From Streptomyces netropsis (GTDB lineage Bacteria > Actinomycetota > Actinomycetes > Streptomycetales > Streptomycetaceae): a DNA stretch of 64,000 nucleotides. Positions 17,201 through 28,410 of the stretch are shown piece by piece (the stretch's first letter is position 1; each line of letters starts with the position of its first letter). The position numbers and the translations under genes are program-made. The stretch lies in the NCBI RefSeq assembly GCF_014203545.1, contig NZ_JACHJG010000002.1, positions 620,001 to 684,000 on the forward strand. The letters are read 5' to 3'. The notes beneath the pieces are model-generated. The model saw only the letters and a list, made by a program, of their open reading frames with translations. It did no database searches and had not been told where the DNA came from.

Positions 17201-20200
17201 CCGCCGTCGTCGAGATGGCGGTCCGCGCCGGTGGCGAGGTCGGGTGCCGTCGGCTCGTGGAGCTGACCCAGGAGGCACCGCTGGCCGTGCCCGACCGAGG
17301 CACCGTCCACCTCCAGGTGCGGGTGGGACCGGCGGGGGAGCAGGGCCACCGCCCGGTGGGCGTGTACTCCCGGCTCGACGGCGCCGACGGGGACGAACCC
17401 TGGGTGTGCCACGCCCGCGGCGAGCTCGCGCCGGAGGCCGCCACCGTGCCGGCCGGCCACGGCGAGGCATGGCCGCCCCCGGGGGCGCAACCGATCGCGC
17501 TCGACGGGTTCTACGAGCGCCAGGCCGCCTCGGGCCTCGACTACGGCCCGGTGTTCCAGGGCCTCCGTCAGGCCTGGCGGCTCGGCGACGAGGTGTTCGC
17601 GGAGGTGGCGCTCCCCGAGGAGGCACGGGCCGGCGCCGCCGGCTACGGCGTCCACCCGGCACTGCTCGACGCCGCACTCCACACCGCCCTCCTCGACGGA
17701 GAGGATGCCGAGCGGGCGCAGTTGCGGGTTCCGTTCGCGTGGCGCGAGGTGTCCTTCCACAGCAGTGGCCAACCGACGCTGCGCGCCCGGCTGACCCCGT
17801 CCGGCCCGGACTCGGTGTCCCTCGCCCTGTGGGACGGCCGCGGTACCCCGGTGGCCTCGGTCGGGCAGCTGATCACCCGCCCCGTCTCCGCCGATCAGCT
17901 CCGCGCCGCACCCACCCACGACTCCCTGTTCCACGTCGACTGGGCGGAGATCACGGCCGCCCCCGCGACATCGGCCGGCGCCGCACGCTGCGTCGTCCTC
18001 GGGGACGACGACCTCGCAGGCCTGCTCGCGGCCCCGGCGTTCGCGGACCCCGGTGCGCTCATCACGGCGATCGACTCCGGTGAGCCCGTGCCGGACCTGG
18101 TGCTCTTCCCGTGCCGCGGCGACGGCGTCGGCGACGCACGGGCCCTGTGCGGACGGGTGCTCGACGTGCTCCGCACCTGGCTCGCGGACACGCGACTGCT
18201 CGCCTCGCGGCTGGTCGTGGTGACCCGTGGCGCCGTGCCCGCCGCCGAGGAGGAGACCACCGATCTGGCCGCCGCCACGGTCTGGGGCCTGGTGCGCTCC
18301 GCGCAGTCGGAGAACCCGGGACGCCTCGTGCTGGTCGACCTGGACGCGCACCCCGGATCGACGGCCGCCCTCCCGGCGGTGGCGTCCGGGAGCGAACCCC
18401 AACTCGCGCTCCGCTCGGGGCGGGTGCTCGTGCCGAGGCTGGCCCGTGGGGTGGCCGAGGGCACGCTCGTGCCGCCGCCCGGGGTGCGGGAGTGGCGGCT
18501 GGACCTGGCCGGCGGGGGCACGGTGGACGACCTGGTCCTCACCCCGTCCCCCGAGGCCGCCGCACCGCTGGCGCCGGGCCAGGTCCGGGTCGCGGTGCGC
18601 GCGGCCGGGCTGAACTTCCGGGACGTCGTCATGGCCCTGGGCATGGTCCCCGACCGGCGGGCGCTGGGCGGCGAGGTCGCGGGCGTGGTCACCGAGGTGG
18701 GGCCGGACGTGACCGGTCTCGCCCCCGGCGACCGGGTGTTCGGACTGGCCGCCGCCTGCCTCGGTCCGGTCGCGGTCGCCGATCACCGCACGCTCGCCCC
18801 GATCCCCCGGGGCTGGTCCTTCACCCAGGCCGCCTCCGTCCCCGTCGTGTTCCTCACGGCCTACTACGGCCTGGTGGACCTGGCCGGTGTACGGCCGGGG
18901 GAGACGGTGCTCGTCCACGCGGCGGCCGGCGGCGTCGGCATGGCCGCCGTGCAGCTCGCGCGGCACCTCGGGGCCGAGGTGTTCGCGACGGCGAGCCCCG
19001 CCAAGTGGGACACCGTGCGCGCGGAGGGTATCGACGACGAGCACCTCGCCTCCTCGCGCGACAGCGGGTTCGAGGAGCGTTTCCGTGCGACGAGCGGTGG
19101 CCGTGGCGTCGACGTCGTGCTGAACTCCCTGACGAAGGAACTGGTCGACGCGTCGCTGCGGCTGGTGCGGCCGGGCGGCCGGTTCGTCGAGATGGGCAAG
19201 ACCGACATCCGGGAGTCCGACGAGGTCGCGACCGGATACGACGGGGTCGCCTACAGCGCGTTCGACCTGATGGACGCCGGGCCCGAGCGCATCGCCCGGA
19301 TGCTGGCCGAACTCCTCGCGCTGTTCGAGCAGGGCGAACTGCGGCCGATCCCGGTGACGTCGTGGGACGTCCGGCAGGCACCCGCGGCCTTCCGGTTCCT
19401 GGCCCAGGCCCGGCACATCGGCAAGATCGTCCTCACCGTGCCCCCCGCGTGGGACTCCACGGGGACCGTCCTGATGACCGGAGCCACCGGGGCGATCGGC
19501 GCGGAGGTGGCCCGGCACCTGGTCCGTAGCCACGGGGTCCGGCATCTCGTCCTGGCCGGTCGCCGCGGACCGGACGCCGACGGCGCGGCCGAGCTGACGG
19601 CCGAGCTGACCGCGAGCGGCGCGACGACGGTCCGGATCGTGGCGTGCGACGTGTCCGACCGGGCCGCTGTGGCGGAACTGCTCGCGTCGATTCCGGACGA
19701 GCGTCCCTTGAACGCCGTGGTGCACGCGGCCGGTGTGGTGGACGACGGGGTCCTGGAGTCGATGACGCCGGAGCGGGTCGACGCGGTGTTCCGGCCCAAG
19801 GTCGACGGTGCCTGGAACCTCCACGAACTGACCCGGGACCGTGAGCTGTCCGCGTTCGTCGTCTTCTCCTCCGCCGCGGGTACCCTCGGCACCGCCGGCC
19901 AGGCCAACTACGCGGCTGCCAACGCCTTCCTCGACGCGTTGGCCGGGCACCGCCGGAGCGCCGGCCTCCCCGGCACGTCCCTGGCCTGGGGGTTGTGGGA
20001 CACCAACGGGGGCGGGATGGCGGCCGAACTGGGCCAGGCCGATCTGGACCGGATGGGTCGCTCCGGCGTCGTCGGCCTCTCCACCGAGGACGGCCTGGCG
20101 CTCCTCGACGCGGCCCTGGCCGCCGACCGGGCGGTGTCCTTGCCGATGCGGCTGGAGACCAGGGCCCTCCGTTCCGCCGCCGAGGACGGCACCCTCCCCG

Positions 20201-20793
20201 CGCTGCTGCGCGACCTGGTCCGCGTCCCCGTGGCGGCGGCGGGCCCGCCCGCGGTGGCGGACGGGCTGCGGGGGCGGGTGGGCCTCCTCGCACCCGAGGA
20301 ACGGCACCAGGCCGTACTCGAGTTGGTGTGCGGGCAGGTGGCCGTGGTCCTCGGGCACGCGACGGCGGAGGCCGTGGACCCCCAGCGCTCGTTCAAGGAC
20401 CTGGGGTTCGACTCGCTCACCGCGGTGGAGCTGCGCAACCGCCTCACCTCCGCGACCGGTCTGACCCTGTCGGCCACCCTGGTGTTCGACTACCCGACGC
20501 CGGTCGTGATGACGGACCACATCGAAGCGGTGCTCCTTGCCGAGCTGGGCGCGCCGGCCGACCCCTTCCTCGCCCGTCTCGACGACTGGGCGGAGGGCCT
20601 CGCCGCGACGGAGTTGGACGACACCGAGCGGGAGCGGGTGGCCGCTCGGTTGCGTCTCCTCGCCGCGCGATGGGGCGATGGGGCCGGCGCGCAGAGCAGC
20701 GGGGCCGACGGAACCACCGTCGCGGATGAGCTCGACTCGGCAAACGACGACGAACTCATCGACTTCATAGGCAAGGAACTTGGCATCTCCTGA
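14263..20793 (+). CDS. aurB: Type I PKS AurB: KS-AT-DH-ER-KR-ACP
   Basis: This is a 2176-residue fully reducing module. A short coiled docking segment ([20 protein letters not shown]) is followed by the KS with Cys205. The AT has Ser659 and a HAFH motif, which predicts malonyl-CoA, unlike AurA. The DH has His969 in [10 protein letters not shown]. The ER (about 1413-1727) carries [11 protein letters not shown] and [11 protein letters not shown]. The KR has [11 protein letters not shown] and the ACP has Ser2051. Full reduction with an unbranched extender is what aureothin needs at the step after AurA, giving the CH2-CH2 unit. The start is uncertain: GTG 14242 would add seven residues, and neither start has a strong ribosome binding site. 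The call is secure; the product role is inferred from known aureothin logic. Confidence 0.92.
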   Translation: MTDDTKTLDYLKRLTAELLETRERLRTAEAAGREAIAVVSMGCHYPGGVSSPEELWRLVATGTDAISAFPTDRGWDADDLYDPDPDRPGRTYTLEGGFLDRAAEFDADLFGISPREATAMDPQQRLLLETAWETFERAGMDPGSLRSRPVGVFVGSLFVAGRGGVGLTEGTEGYHMTGNAASVLSGRLAYVFGLEGPAVTVDTACSASLVAVHQAVQALRQRECDLALAGGATVMTTPGVFTEFSRQRGLAPDGRCKAFADGADGTGFGEGAGLVLLERLSDARRNGHPVLAVIRGSAVNQDGASNGLTAPNGPSQQRVIRQALAAARLSADQVDAVEAHGTGTGLGDPVEAQALLATYGQDRPEDRPLWLGSIKSNLGHTQGAAGIAGLIKMVMAVRHGALPKTLHVDAPSSHVDWDFGAVRLLTENRDWPETGRPRRAGVSSFGISGTNAHVILEQAPSDDPADADRADPVTAPERVPWVVSARTEEALRGQAERLLTEVRARPELRPVDVGWSLATSRAALDQRAVVWAADRDGLLAGLGALAEGRPAPGVVQGAVADGRLAFLFSGQGSQRVGMGRELAAAYPVFAEALETVCGHLDPQLDRPLREVLYAAEGTPEAGLLERTSFTQAALFAYEVALFHLLKHWGLTPDLLLGHSIGELTAAHVAGVLSLEDACALVAARGRLMQELPGAGAMVSVRATEAEVRPWVEERAHELSVAAVNGPESVVVSGAEHAVLECAEHWENEGRRTKRLRVSHAFHSPQMDGMLEEFGRVAENLTFHPPRIPIVSNVTGEVATADQLCSPEYWVRHARAAVRFHDGMRQLVAEGVSTFLEVGPSGVLTAMAQDCLAEEPEGADAVPVAVSRRGRPEADTVLAAVAEAFVHGVRVEWTRLFADTGARRVDLPTYAFQRRSYPWGQESTAAEVTAAGLTGLGHPLLGASLDLADSQGLALTGRLSRRTATWLADHVVLGAELVPGTAVVEMAVRAGGEVGCRRLVELTQEAPLAVPDRGTVHLQVRVGPAGEQGHRPVGVYSRLDGADGDEPWVCHARGELAPEAATVPAGHGEAWPPPGAQPIALDGFYERQAASGLDYGPVFQGLRQAWRLGDEVFAEVALPEEARAGAAGYGVHPALLDAALHTALLDGEDAERAQLRVPFAWREVSFHSSGQPTLRARLTPSGPDSVSLALWDGRGTPVASVGQLITRPVSADQLRAAPTHDSLFHVDWAEITAAPATSAGAARCVVLGDDDLAGLLAAPAFADPGALITAIDSGEPVPDLVLFPCRGDGVGDARALCGRVLDVLRTWLADTRLLASRLVVVTRGAVPAAEEETTDLAAATVWGLVRSAQSENPGRLVLVDLDAHPGSTAALPAVASGSEPQLALRSGRVLVPRLARGVAEGTLVPPPGVREWRLDLAGGGTVDDLVLTPSPEAAAPLAPGQVRVAVRAAGLNFRDVVMALGMVPDRRALGGEVAGVVTEVGPDVTGLAPGDRVFGLAAACLGPVAVADHRTLAPIPRGWSFTQAASVPVVFLTAYYGLVDLAGVRPGETVLVHAAAGGVGMAAVQLARHLGAEVFATASPAKWDTVRAEGIDDEHLASSRDSGFEERFRATSGGRGVDVVLNSLTKELVDASLRLVRPGGRFVEMGKTDIRESDEVATGYDGVAYSAFDLMDAGPERIARMLAELLALFEQGELRPIPVTSWDVRQAPAAFRFLAQARHIGKIVLTVPPAWDSTGTVLMTGATGAIGAEVARHLVRSHGVRHLVLAGRRGPDADGAAELTAELTASGATTVRIVACDVSDRAAVAELLASIPDERPLNAVVHAAGVVDDGVLESMTPERVDAVFRPKVDGAWNLHELTRDRELSAFVVFSSAAGTLGTAGQANYAAANAFLDALAGHRRSAGLPGTSLAWGLWDTNGGGMAAELGQADLDRMGRSGVVGLSTEDGLALLDAALAADRAVSLPMRLETRALRSAAEDGTLPALLRDLVRVPVAAAGPPAVADGLRGRVGLLAPEERHQAVLELVCGQVAVVLGHATAEAVDPQRSFKDLGFDSLTAVELRNRLTSATGLTLSATLVFDYPTPVVMTDHIEAVLLAELGAPADPFLARLDDWAEGLAATELDDTERERVAARLRLLAARWGDGAGAQSSGADGTTVADELDSANDDELIDFIGKELGIS

Positions 20794-20829
20794 CCGGACA
20801 TCGGTCGATTCTCGGCAAGGTGGTTTCAG

Positions 20830-23800
20830 ATGGTGACCGACGACAAGATTCGCTACCTCCTCAAGCGCGTGACCGCCGACCTGCACGAGACGCGGGGCCG
20901 CCTGCGGGAGCTGGAGGACGCCGCCGGAGAACCGATCGCACTGGTGGCGATGGGCTGTTCGCTACCGGGAGGCGTCCGGTCGCCGGAGGACCTGTGGCGC
21001 CTGGTCGTCTCCGGACAGGACGCGATAGCGCCCTTCCCCGAGGACCGCGGCTGGGACGTGGACGACCTCTACGACCCGGACCCGGACCGGCTCGGGAAGT
21101 CCTACGCACGGGAGGGCGGCTTCCTCGCCGACGTGGCGTCGTTCGACGCCGGGTTGTTCGGCGTGGGGCCGCGTGAGGCGCTGGCCCTGGACCCCCAGCA
21201 ACGTCTGCTGCTGGAGGTCTCCTGGGAGACCTTCGAGCGCGCCGGCATCACGCCGTCCTCCCTGCGCGGAAGCCGGACCGGTGTCTTCGTCGGCACCAGC
21301 AGCCAGGAGTACGCGTTCCTCGTCCGAAGCGCCCGGGAGAACTTCGAGGGCTACTCGACGGGTTACCTCGCCAGCGTGATGTCCGGCCGGCTGGCCTACA
21401 CGTTCGGGCTCGAAGGCCCGGCGGTCACCGTCGACACCGCGTGCTCCTCGTCCCTGGTGGCACTGCACCAGGCCGTGCAGGCCCTGCGCGCCGGCGAGTG
21501 CGGCCTCGCACTGGCCGGCGGCGTGGCGGTGATGGCGACGCCGGGCATGTTCGTCGAGTTCAGCCGGCAGCGCGGGATGGCCGCCGACGGCCGGTGCAAG
21601 GCGTTCGCCGCCGCGGCGGACGGCACCGGGTGGGGCGAGGGCGTCGGGTTGGTGCTGTTGGAGCGGCTGTCCGACGCGCGGCGCAACGGGCATCCGGTGC
21701 TGGCCGTCATCCGTGGTTCCGCGGTGAACCAGGACGGCGCGTCCAACGGACTGACCGCGCCGAACGGCCCGGCACAGCAACGCGTGATCCGTGCCGCCCT
21801 GGCGAACGCGGGGCTCGCACTGTCCGATGTGGACGCCGTCGAGGCCCACGGGACCGGGACCACGTTGGGCGATCCGATCGAGGCCCAGGCGTTGCTGGCG
21901 ACCTACGGCCAGGACCGGCCGGCCGGACAACCGCTGTGGCTGGGGTCGCTGAAGTCGAACATCGGCCACACCCAGGCCGCCGCGGGCGTCGCCGGTGTGA
22001 TCAAGATGGTCATGGCGCTGCGCAACGGCGTCCTGCCGTCCACCCTGCACGTCGACGCACCCACCCCGCACGTGGACTGGTCCTCGGGCGCGGTGGAGCT
22101 GCTGACCGGCAACCGCGACTGGCCGGAGACCGGCCGCCCGCGCCGGGCCGGCGTGTCGTCGTTCGGGATCAGCGGCACCAACGCCCACCTGATCCTGGAG
22201 CAGGCGGAGCAGGAAGCGGCTGCCTCCCCTGATGTGTCCTCCGATGCGTCCCCCGATGCCTCCCCCGACACGGAGCCGGCCGGGCCGGTGCGGATCAGCG
22301 GTACCACCGGCGAGGACCGACCGGCGTCGGCACCGGTGCCGTGGATGGTCTCCGCGAGGACCGACCGGGGACTGAGGGAACAGGCGGCCCGGCTGCGCGA
22401 CCACGTGCGCGACCGTCCGGAACTCTCCCCGCCCGACGTCGGCCACTCCCTGCTGACGTCCCGGACCCTGTTCGACCACCGCGCCGTCGTGCTGGCCGGG
22501 GACCTCGACGGCTACGTCACCGGCCTCGCCGCCCTGGCCGAGGGGCAGGTCGCCCCCGAGGTGGTGGAGGGCGTCGCGACGGATCCCGGGAAGCCGGTGT
22601 TCGTGTTCCCCGGCCAGGGAGCCCAATGGGTGGGAATGGCCGCGGAGTTGTACCGCGACTCGGCGGCCTTCCGTGACCGGCTGGACGAGTGCGCCGCGGC
22701 CGTGGACCCCCTTGTCGACTTCTCGCTCGTCGACGTCGTGTGCGGCGCCGACGGCGCCGCCTCGCTGGACCGCGTCGACGTGGTGCAGCCCGCGCTGTGG
22801 GCCATGATGGTCTCGCTGGCCGCGCTGTGGCGGTCCTACGGCGTCGAACCCGGCGCCGTCGTGGGCCACTCCCAGGGGGAGATCGCCGCCGCGTGCGTCG
22901 CGGGCGCGCTGTCGATCGAGCACGGGGCGCGGATCGTGGCCCTGCGGTCCCGCCTCGTGGCCGAACGCCTGTCCGGTCGCGGTGGCATGGCCTTCCTCGC
23001 CCTCCCCGTCGACCGGGCCCGCGACTGGCTCGCGGCGTGGGAGACCCGCCTCGCCGTCGCCGCGGTCAACGGCCCCTCGTCCGTCGTGGTCTCGGGCGAC
23101 CCCGAGGCGCTGGACGAGCTGCTGGCCGTCGCCGAGGGCGAAGGGGTGCGGGCCGTGCGCGTCGCGGTGGACTACGCCTCCCACTCGGCCCAGGTCGAGA
23201 CGCTGGAGGCCGAACTGGCGTCGCTGCTCGCCGGGATCACGCCCCGACCGGCCCGGATCCCCTTCTTCTCGACCGTCACCGGTGCCGTGGCCGACACCTC
23301 CGGGCTCGACGCCGCCTACTGGTACCGGAACCTGCGGGAGACGGTCCGCTTCGACCCCACCGTGCGCGAACTCCTCGCGGCCGGGCACCGCACGTACGTG
23401 GAGATGAGTCCGCACCCGGTGCTCGCCGTGTCGGTGGAGCAGATCCTGGACGACGCCGCCACCGAAGGCGTGGTGCTGACCTCGCTGCGGCGCAACGAAG
23501 GGCACCTCCGACGCTTCCTGACCTCGGTCTCGGAAGCCCATGTGCGCGGTGTGCGGGTGGACTGGTCGTCCCACCTCGGACCGCACCGCCGGGTGGTGGA
23601 CCTCCCGACCCACGCGTTCCAGCGGCGTCGGTACTGGCTGGACGCGACGCCCGACGCCCCGGCGCGGGAGGACGACGAGAGCGCGTCCACCCCCTTCCGC
23701 CAGCGCCTGGCGGAACTTCCCACGACCGAGCGGGAGCGGGTGGTGCTGGAGACGGTGTGCGAGCACGCCGCCGCGGTACTGAACCTGGCCTCTTCGGCGG

Positions 23801-26800
23801 ACGTCGACACCACCAGGGCCTTCACCGACCTCGGGTTCGTCTCGATGACGGCGATGGAGCTGCGCAACCGGCTCGCCACCGCGACCGGTGTCCGCCTCTC
23901 CCCGGCGGCGGCCTTCGACCACCCGACCCCGGAGAAGCTCTCCGCACTCCTGCTGGCCCGCCTGACGGGCGCCCACGACCACGCCGTCGAACCGGTGCGG
24001 GCGGTGCCCGTCGCCGACGAGCCGATCGCGATCGTCGCGATGGGCTGCCGGTACGCGGGCGACGTGGCCTCCCCCGAGCAGCTGTGGGACCTGGTCGCCT
24101 CGGGGCGGGACGCGACCTCCTCCTTCCCGGCCAACCGCGGCTGGGACGTCGAGGGCCTGTACGACCCGGAACCGGGCCGGCCGGGGCGGACGTACGTCCG
24201 CCGGGGCGGGTTCCTGCGCGACGCCGACCAGTTCGATCCTCTCCTGTTCGGGATCAGCCCGCGGGAGGCACTGGCGATGGACCCGCAGCAGCGCCTCCTC
24301 CTCGAGGTGGCGTGGGAGGTGTTCGAGCGGGCGAGGATGTCGCCGGAGACGGTCCGGGGCAGCCGGACCGGTGTGTTCGTGGGCATCGCCGGTCAGGACT
24401 ACCTGCCGTTGCTGACCGCCGCTCCCGAGGACAGTGCCGGCCATCTGATGACCGGGACCTCGACGAGTGTCGCCTCGGGCCGGCTGGCCTACACGTTCGG
24501 CCTCGAAGGGCCGGCCGTGACGGTCGACACCGCGTGCTCGTCGTCCTTGGTCGCCCTCCACCTGGCCGTGCAGGCCCTGCGGCAGGGCGACTGCACGGCC
24601 GCCCTGGTGGCGGGAGCCACCATCCTGTCCACCCCGGGCGCGTTCGTGGAGTTCAGCCAGCAGGGCGGGCTGGCACCGGACGGGCGCTGCAAGGCGTTCG
24701 CCGGATCGGCCGACGGCACCGGCTGGGGCGAGGGCGTCGGGGCGCTCCTGGTGGAACCGCTGTCGGAGGCCCGCCGCCACGGACACCCGGTCCTGGCCCT
24801 GATCCGCGGCACCGCGACCAACCAGGACGGGGCGAGCAACGGCCTTTCCGCGCCCAACGGGACGGCCCAGCGGCGCGTGATCCGGCAGGCGCTGGCCACC
24901 GCCGGTCTCACCGCCCGCGATGTGGACGCCGTCGAGGCGCACGGCACGGGCACCACCCTCGGTGACCCCATCGAGGCCGAGGCCCTGCTGGACACGTACG
25001 GCCAAGGCCGGTCGGCCCACACCCCGCTGTGGCTGGGGTCGCTGAAGTCCAACATCGGCCACACCGCCGCCGCGGCCGGGGTGGGTGGTGTGATCAAGAT
25101 GGTCATGGCGATGGACCGGGGCGTCCTGCCGCCCACCCTGCACGTGGACGACCCGACACCGCACGTGGACTGGTCGTCGGGCGCGGTGGAGCTGCTGACC
25201 GAGGCCCGGCAGTGGCCGGACACCGGCCGGGCGCGGAGGGCCGGTGTGTCGGCGTTCGGGATCAGCGGCACCAACGCGCACGTGGTCCTGGAACAGGCAC
25301 CGGACGAGAACGACGGCAGCGAGGCCCTTCCCGACTCCCCGCGCCCCGCCGTCACGCTTCCCGCGGTCCCGTGGGTGCTGTCGGGCAGGACCGGGCAGGC
25401 CCTGCGGGCGCAGGCCGACCGGCTGCGCCGCTTCGTCGAGGAACGCCCCGACCTCCGGCCCGCCGACATCGCCCGCTCGTTGGCGGTCCGGACCGGGCTG
25501 GAACACCGTGCCGTGGTCCTCGGCCAGGACCGGGACGACGCCTTGGCGGCGCTGTCGCGGCTGGCGACGGAGGAGACCGACCCCCACCTGATCAGCGGCG
25601 CGTCCCGCGCGCGGCGGCGGGTGGCGTTCCTGTTCTCCGGGGCCGGTGCGCCGGGAGGGGAGCCGTATTCCCGGATGCCGGTCTTCGCGTCCGCCGTGGA
25701 CGAGGTCGGCGCCGCGTTCGCCGCGCATCTGGACCGGCCGTCGGGGGAGATCCTGTCCGGGGACGGCGAGGCGCCGGCGGACCCGGTCCTCGCCCGGGCC
25801 GCGCTCTTCGCCGGGCAAGTGGCGCGGTTCCGGCTGCTGGAGCACTGGGGGGTCGGCCCCACCCATCTCCTCGGCGACTTCGCCGGCGAGGTAGCCGCCG
25901 CGCACTGCGCGGGAGCGCTGTCCCTGGCCGACGCGGCGGCACTCGTGATCGCCCTCGGCCGGGAAGCCCTCGCCGGCGCGGACGGCCCCGACGCCGGGAC
26001 GGGCGATGCCGTACGCCGGACCGTCAAGGAGCTGACGTTCCGTCCGCCGACGATTCCCCTCGTCTCCAGCCGCACGGGCCGCCCCGTGTCACCCGAGGAG
26101 CTCCGGTCCCCGGAGTACTGGGTGCGGCCGGACCACGTGTCCGGCACGCCCGCGGACGGCATGCGCCGGCTCGTGGCCGAAGGGGTACACGACTTCCTCC
26201 GCATCGGCTCGGACGGCGCACCGGCGGAGTTCGACCGGCACGATCTCGCCGACGACGCGACCGATGACGACGTCGTCCTGGTACCGGACCCCGACGAGAA
26301 GGGAACCGACGAGGGCGCGCTCCTCGGTGCGCTGGCCCGACTGCACGTCAGAGGCGTCGCGGTGGACTGGGAGAGGATGCTCACCGACTGCGGCGCACAA
26401 CTGGTGGAGCTGCCCACGTACGCCTTCCAGCACCAGCGGTACTGGCCCGAGCTGTCCGGAGTGTCGACCGGCTCGGCCCGCTCCCACGGCGAGGGCGATC
26501 CGGCGCGCGCGGAACGGGGCCGGGAGTTCCGCCGGCGTCTGGCCGGGGCGGCCGAGGACGAGCGGGCGGGGCTCATCGCCACACTGGTCCGCGGGCACGT
26601 CGCGGCGGTGCTCAGGCTGGGCGACGGGGACTCCGTCGACGACGAGACGCCCCTTCCCGAGCTGGGATTCGACTCGCTGACCGCGGTGGACCTGCGGAAC
26701 CGGATCGGGGCGGACCTCGGCTTCCGCCTCGCCCCGGGCCTCGTCTTCCAGCACCCGACCGTCACCGCCCTGACGCGGCACCTGGCCGCCCAGTGGGCGA

Positions 26801-27678
26801 CGGCGGGGTCCTCGGAGGCGGGGGACGCGGAACCCGACGACAGCACCGGAGCGCGGTCCACCCTCGGTCCGCTCTTCGCCCGCGCGAGCGAACTGGGCCG
26901 GGCCGACGAATTCCAGGAGCTGGTGCGGCGCGTCGCCGCCTTCCGGACCACCTTCGACGCACCCGAGGACGGGTTCCGGGTCCCGCACGTCCGCCTCTCG
27001 CGCGGCACCGCCCCCGCGAAGCTGATCTGCTTCCCGACGTTCGCCGGCGGCTCCGGGGCGCACCAGTACGCACGGCTGGCCGCCGCGTCCCGGGGCGAGC
27101 GTGACGTCTGGGCCCTGCCGGCGCCCGGCTTCACGTGGCAGGAGCCGCTCCCCGGGTCCGTCGACGCCCTGGCCCGCCTGCAGGCGGACGGCGTCGAACA
27201 GTGCGCCGAGGGCAACCCGGTCGTCCTGCTCGGGTACTCGGCGGGCGGGTGGATCGCCCACGCCACGGCGGCCGCACTCGAAGAGCGCGGGTCCGGCCCG
27301 GCCGCCGTCGTCCTCCTGGACAGCCACTGGCCGGCCGGCGCGATGCTCCCGCACCTGCACGCCCAGATCGACAGGGCCCGCGCGGCGGGGTCGACCGACG
27401 CCCTCTGGACGGAGGAGACCCGGGACGACGCGCACATCACCGCCATGGCGCACTACGCCCGGCTGTTCCAGGACTGGAGCCCGGAGGGGATCAGCGCGCC
27501 GACGCTGCTGGTCCGGGCCTCGGAACCGCCCTTCGAGCAGGCACCGGACGACTGGCGCCCGCACTGGCACCTTCCGCACACCACCGCCGACACGGCCGGA
27601 ACCCACTTCTCGATCATCCGTGAGCACAGTGAGTCCGCACTGCGTTCCGTACACGACTGGCTCAACGGCCTTCACTGA
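20830..27678 (+). CDS. aurC: Type I PKS AurC: KS-AT-ACP-KS-AT*-ACP-TE (second AT degenerate)
   Basis: This 2282-residue bimodular PKS has no reductive domains, as needed for the gamma-pyrone. Module 1 has KS Cys205, AT Ser681 (GHSQGE) with YASH (methylmalonyl), and an ACP with the variant GFVS (Ser1005). Module 2 has KS Cys1236. Its AT-like region (about 1597-1795) has GDFAGE, so Phe1684 replaces the catalytic serine, and about 100 residues including the specificity-motif region are missing. The second ACP has a normal GFDSL. The thioesterase has GYSAGG with Ser2137 and releases the chain, with pyrone closure. A docking helix (DDKIRYLLKRVTADLHETRG) starts the protein. The AT of the first module may load both ACPs; this is inference. 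Confidence 0.92.
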   Translation: MVTDDKIRYLLKRVTADLHETRGRLRELEDAAGEPIALVAMGCSLPGGVRSPEDLWRLVVSGQDAIAPFPEDRGWDVDDLYDPDPDRLGKSYAREGGFLADVASFDAGLFGVGPREALALDPQQRLLLEVSWETFERAGITPSSLRGSRTGVFVGTSSQEYAFLVRSARENFEGYSTGYLASVMSGRLAYTFGLEGPAVTVDTACSSSLVALHQAVQALRAGECGLALAGGVAVMATPGMFVEFSRQRGMAADGRCKAFAAAADGTGWGEGVGLVLLERLSDARRNGHPVLAVIRGSAVNQDGASNGLTAPNGPAQQRVIRAALANAGLALSDVDAVEAHGTGTTLGDPIEAQALLATYGQDRPAGQPLWLGSLKSNIGHTQAAAGVAGVIKMVMALRNGVLPSTLHVDAPTPHVDWSSGAVELLTGNRDWPETGRPRRAGVSSFGISGTNAHLILEQAEQEAAASPDVSSDASPDASPDTEPAGPVRISGTTGEDRPASAPVPWMVSARTDRGLREQAARLRDHVRDRPELSPPDVGHSLLTSRTLFDHRAVVLAGDLDGYVTGLAALAEGQVAPEVVEGVATDPGKPVFVFPGQGAQWVGMAAELYRDSAAFRDRLDECAAAVDPLVDFSLVDVVCGADGAASLDRVDVVQPALWAMMVSLAALWRSYGVEPGAVVGHSQGEIAAACVAGALSIEHGARIVALRSRLVAERLSGRGGMAFLALPVDRARDWLAAWETRLAVAAVNGPSSVVVSGDPEALDELLAVAEGEGVRAVRVAVDYASHSAQVETLEAELASLLAGITPRPARIPFFSTVTGAVADTSGLDAAYWYRNLRETVRFDPTVRELLAAGHRTYVEMSPHPVLAVSVEQILDDAATEGVVLTSLRRNEGHLRRFLTSVSEAHVRGVRVDWSSHLGPHRRVVDLPTHAFQRRRYWLDATPDAPAREDDESASTPFRQRLAELPTTERERVVLETVCEHAAAVLNLASSADVDTTRAFTDLGFVSMTAMELRNRLATATGVRLSPAAAFDHPTPEKLSALLLARLTGAHDHAVEPVRAVPVADEPIAIVAMGCRYAGDVASPEQLWDLVASGRDATSSFPANRGWDVEGLYDPEPGRPGRTYVRRGGFLRDADQFDPLLFGISPREALAMDPQQRLLLEVAWEVFERARMSPETVRGSRTGVFVGIAGQDYLPLLTAAPEDSAGHLMTGTSTSVASGRLAYTFGLEGPAVTVDTACSSSLVALHLAVQALRQGDCTAALVAGATILSTPGAFVEFSQQGGLAPDGRCKAFAGSADGTGWGEGVGALLVEPLSEARRHGHPVLALIRGTATNQDGASNGLSAPNGTAQRRVIRQALATAGLTARDVDAVEAHGTGTTLGDPIEAEALLDTYGQGRSAHTPLWLGSLKSNIGHTAAAAGVGGVIKMVMAMDRGVLPPTLHVDDPTPHVDWSSGAVELLTEARQWPDTGRARRAGVSAFGISGTNAHVVLEQAPDENDGSEALPDSPRPAVTLPAVPWVLSGRTGQALRAQADRLRRFVEERPDLRPADIARSLAVRTGLEHRAVVLGQDRDDALAALSRLATEETDPHLISGASRARRRVAFLFSGAGAPGGEPYSRMPVFASAVDEVGAAFAAHLDRPSGEILSGDGEAPADPVLARAALFAGQVARFRLLEHWGVGPTHLLGDFAGEVAAAHCAGALSLADAAALVIALGREALAGADGPDAGTGDAVRRTVKELTFRPPTIPLVSSRTGRPVSPEELRSPEYWVRPDHVSGTPADGMRRLVAEGVHDFLRIGSDGAPAEFDRHDLADDATDDDVVLVPDPDEKGTDEGALLGALARLHVRGVAVDWERMLTDCGAQLVELPTYAFQHQRYWPELSGVSTGSARSHGEGDPARAERGREFRRRLAGAAEDERAGLIATLVRGHVAAVLRLGDGDSVDDETPLPELGFDSLTAVDLRNRIGADLGFRLAPGLVFQHPTVTALTRHLAAQWATAGSSEAGDAEPDDSTGARSTLGPLFARASELGRADEFQELVRRVAAFRTTFDAPEDGFRVPHVRLSRGTAPAKLICFPTFAGGSGAHQYARLAAASRGERDVWALPAPGFTWQEPLPGSVDALARLQADGVEQCAEGNPVVLLGYSAGGWIAHATAAALEERGSGPAAVVLLDSHWPAGAMLPHLHAQIDRARAAGSTDALWTEETRDDAHITAMAHYARLFQDWSPEGISAPTLLVRASEPPFEQAPDDWRPHWHLPHTTADTAGTHFSIIREHSESALRSVHDWLNGLH

Positions 27679-27709
27679 GGACGCGACGTCCCGACACGAC
27701 AGGAATGTG

Positions 27710-28399
27710 ATGAACACCAGTAGTGCAAGCACCAACCAGCTCCTCGACCAGGACGTCATCGAGGGACAGTCCGGGTACACGAAGTCGTTCCTCAACCTCT
27801 ACGACCTCGCCGTGTTCCGCGGCACCGCGCCCTTGTGCTGGCGCTGCCCGCCGGCGGTGTCCCGGCAGATGTACGACACCTGCGTCGGTGCCCACCACCT
27901 GGAGATCGGGGTGGGCACCGGCTACCTCCTCGACCACGCCCGGTTCCCGGTGCCCGACCCGCGGATCACGCTCGCCGACCTGAACCCCAACTCCCTCGCC
28001 CACACGGCACACCGCCTCCGGCGCTACGACGTCAGCACGGTCCGCGCGAACGTCCTGGAGCCGCTGCCCGTACCGGAGAAGTCCTTCGACTCGGTCGGGA
28101 TGAGCTACCTGCTGCACTGCGTTCCGGGGAGCCTGAAGGAGAAGGGGATCGCACTCGCGCACGCCGGGGCCGCGGTCCGCCCCGGAGGCGTCGTCTTCGG
28201 CGCCACCGTGCTGTCGTCCGGCGTCCCCGTGACCTTCGGCGGCCGTCAGATGATGGGGTGGCTCAACAAGCAGGGCGTCTTCCACAACGAGCAGGACACG
28301 TACGACGACCTTCGCGACCAGCTCGAGACGCACTTCGACCGCTACCAGCTGACGGTACGCGGCTGCGTGGGCATCTGGCGTGCCTGGACGGCCTCCTGA
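27710..28399 (+). CDS. aurI: SAM-dependent O-methyltransferase (AurI-like)
   Basis: This is a 229-residue class I methyltransferase. The SAM-binding glycine motif is HHLEIGVGTGYLLD, followed by an acidic ITLADLNPN strand and a FDSVGMSYLLHC segment. In the aureothin pathway AurI methylates the pyrone enol oxygen to give the alpha-methoxy-gamma-pyrone, before ring closure by AurH. The ATG at 27710 follows AGGAA at 27701-27705, 31 bp after the aurC stop. It is the last gene of the cluster: a strong hairpin begins 11 bp after its stop codon. Confidence 0.88.
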   Translation: MNTSSASTNQLLDQDVIEGQSGYTKSFLNLYDLAVFRGTAPLCWRCPPAVSRQMYDTCVGAHHLEIGVGTGYLLDHARFPVPDPRITLADLNPNSLAHTAHRLRRYDVSTVRANVLEPLPVPEKSFDSVGMSYLLHCVPGSLKEKGIALAHAGAAVRPGGVVFGATVLSSGVPVTFGGRQMMGWLNKQGVFHNEQDTYDDLRDQLETHFDRYQLTVRGCVGIWRAWTAS

Positions 28400-28410
28400 G
28401 CCGACGAAGC

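Noticed and set aside
17137..20886. 1249-codon minus-strand frame opposite aurB
   Set aside because: Antisense shadow of the DH-ER-KR-ACP region with no recognisable domain.
20962..25905. 1647-codon minus-strand frame opposite aurC
   Set aside because: Antisense shadow; the plus strand has intact KS/AT/ACP motifs along the same stretch.
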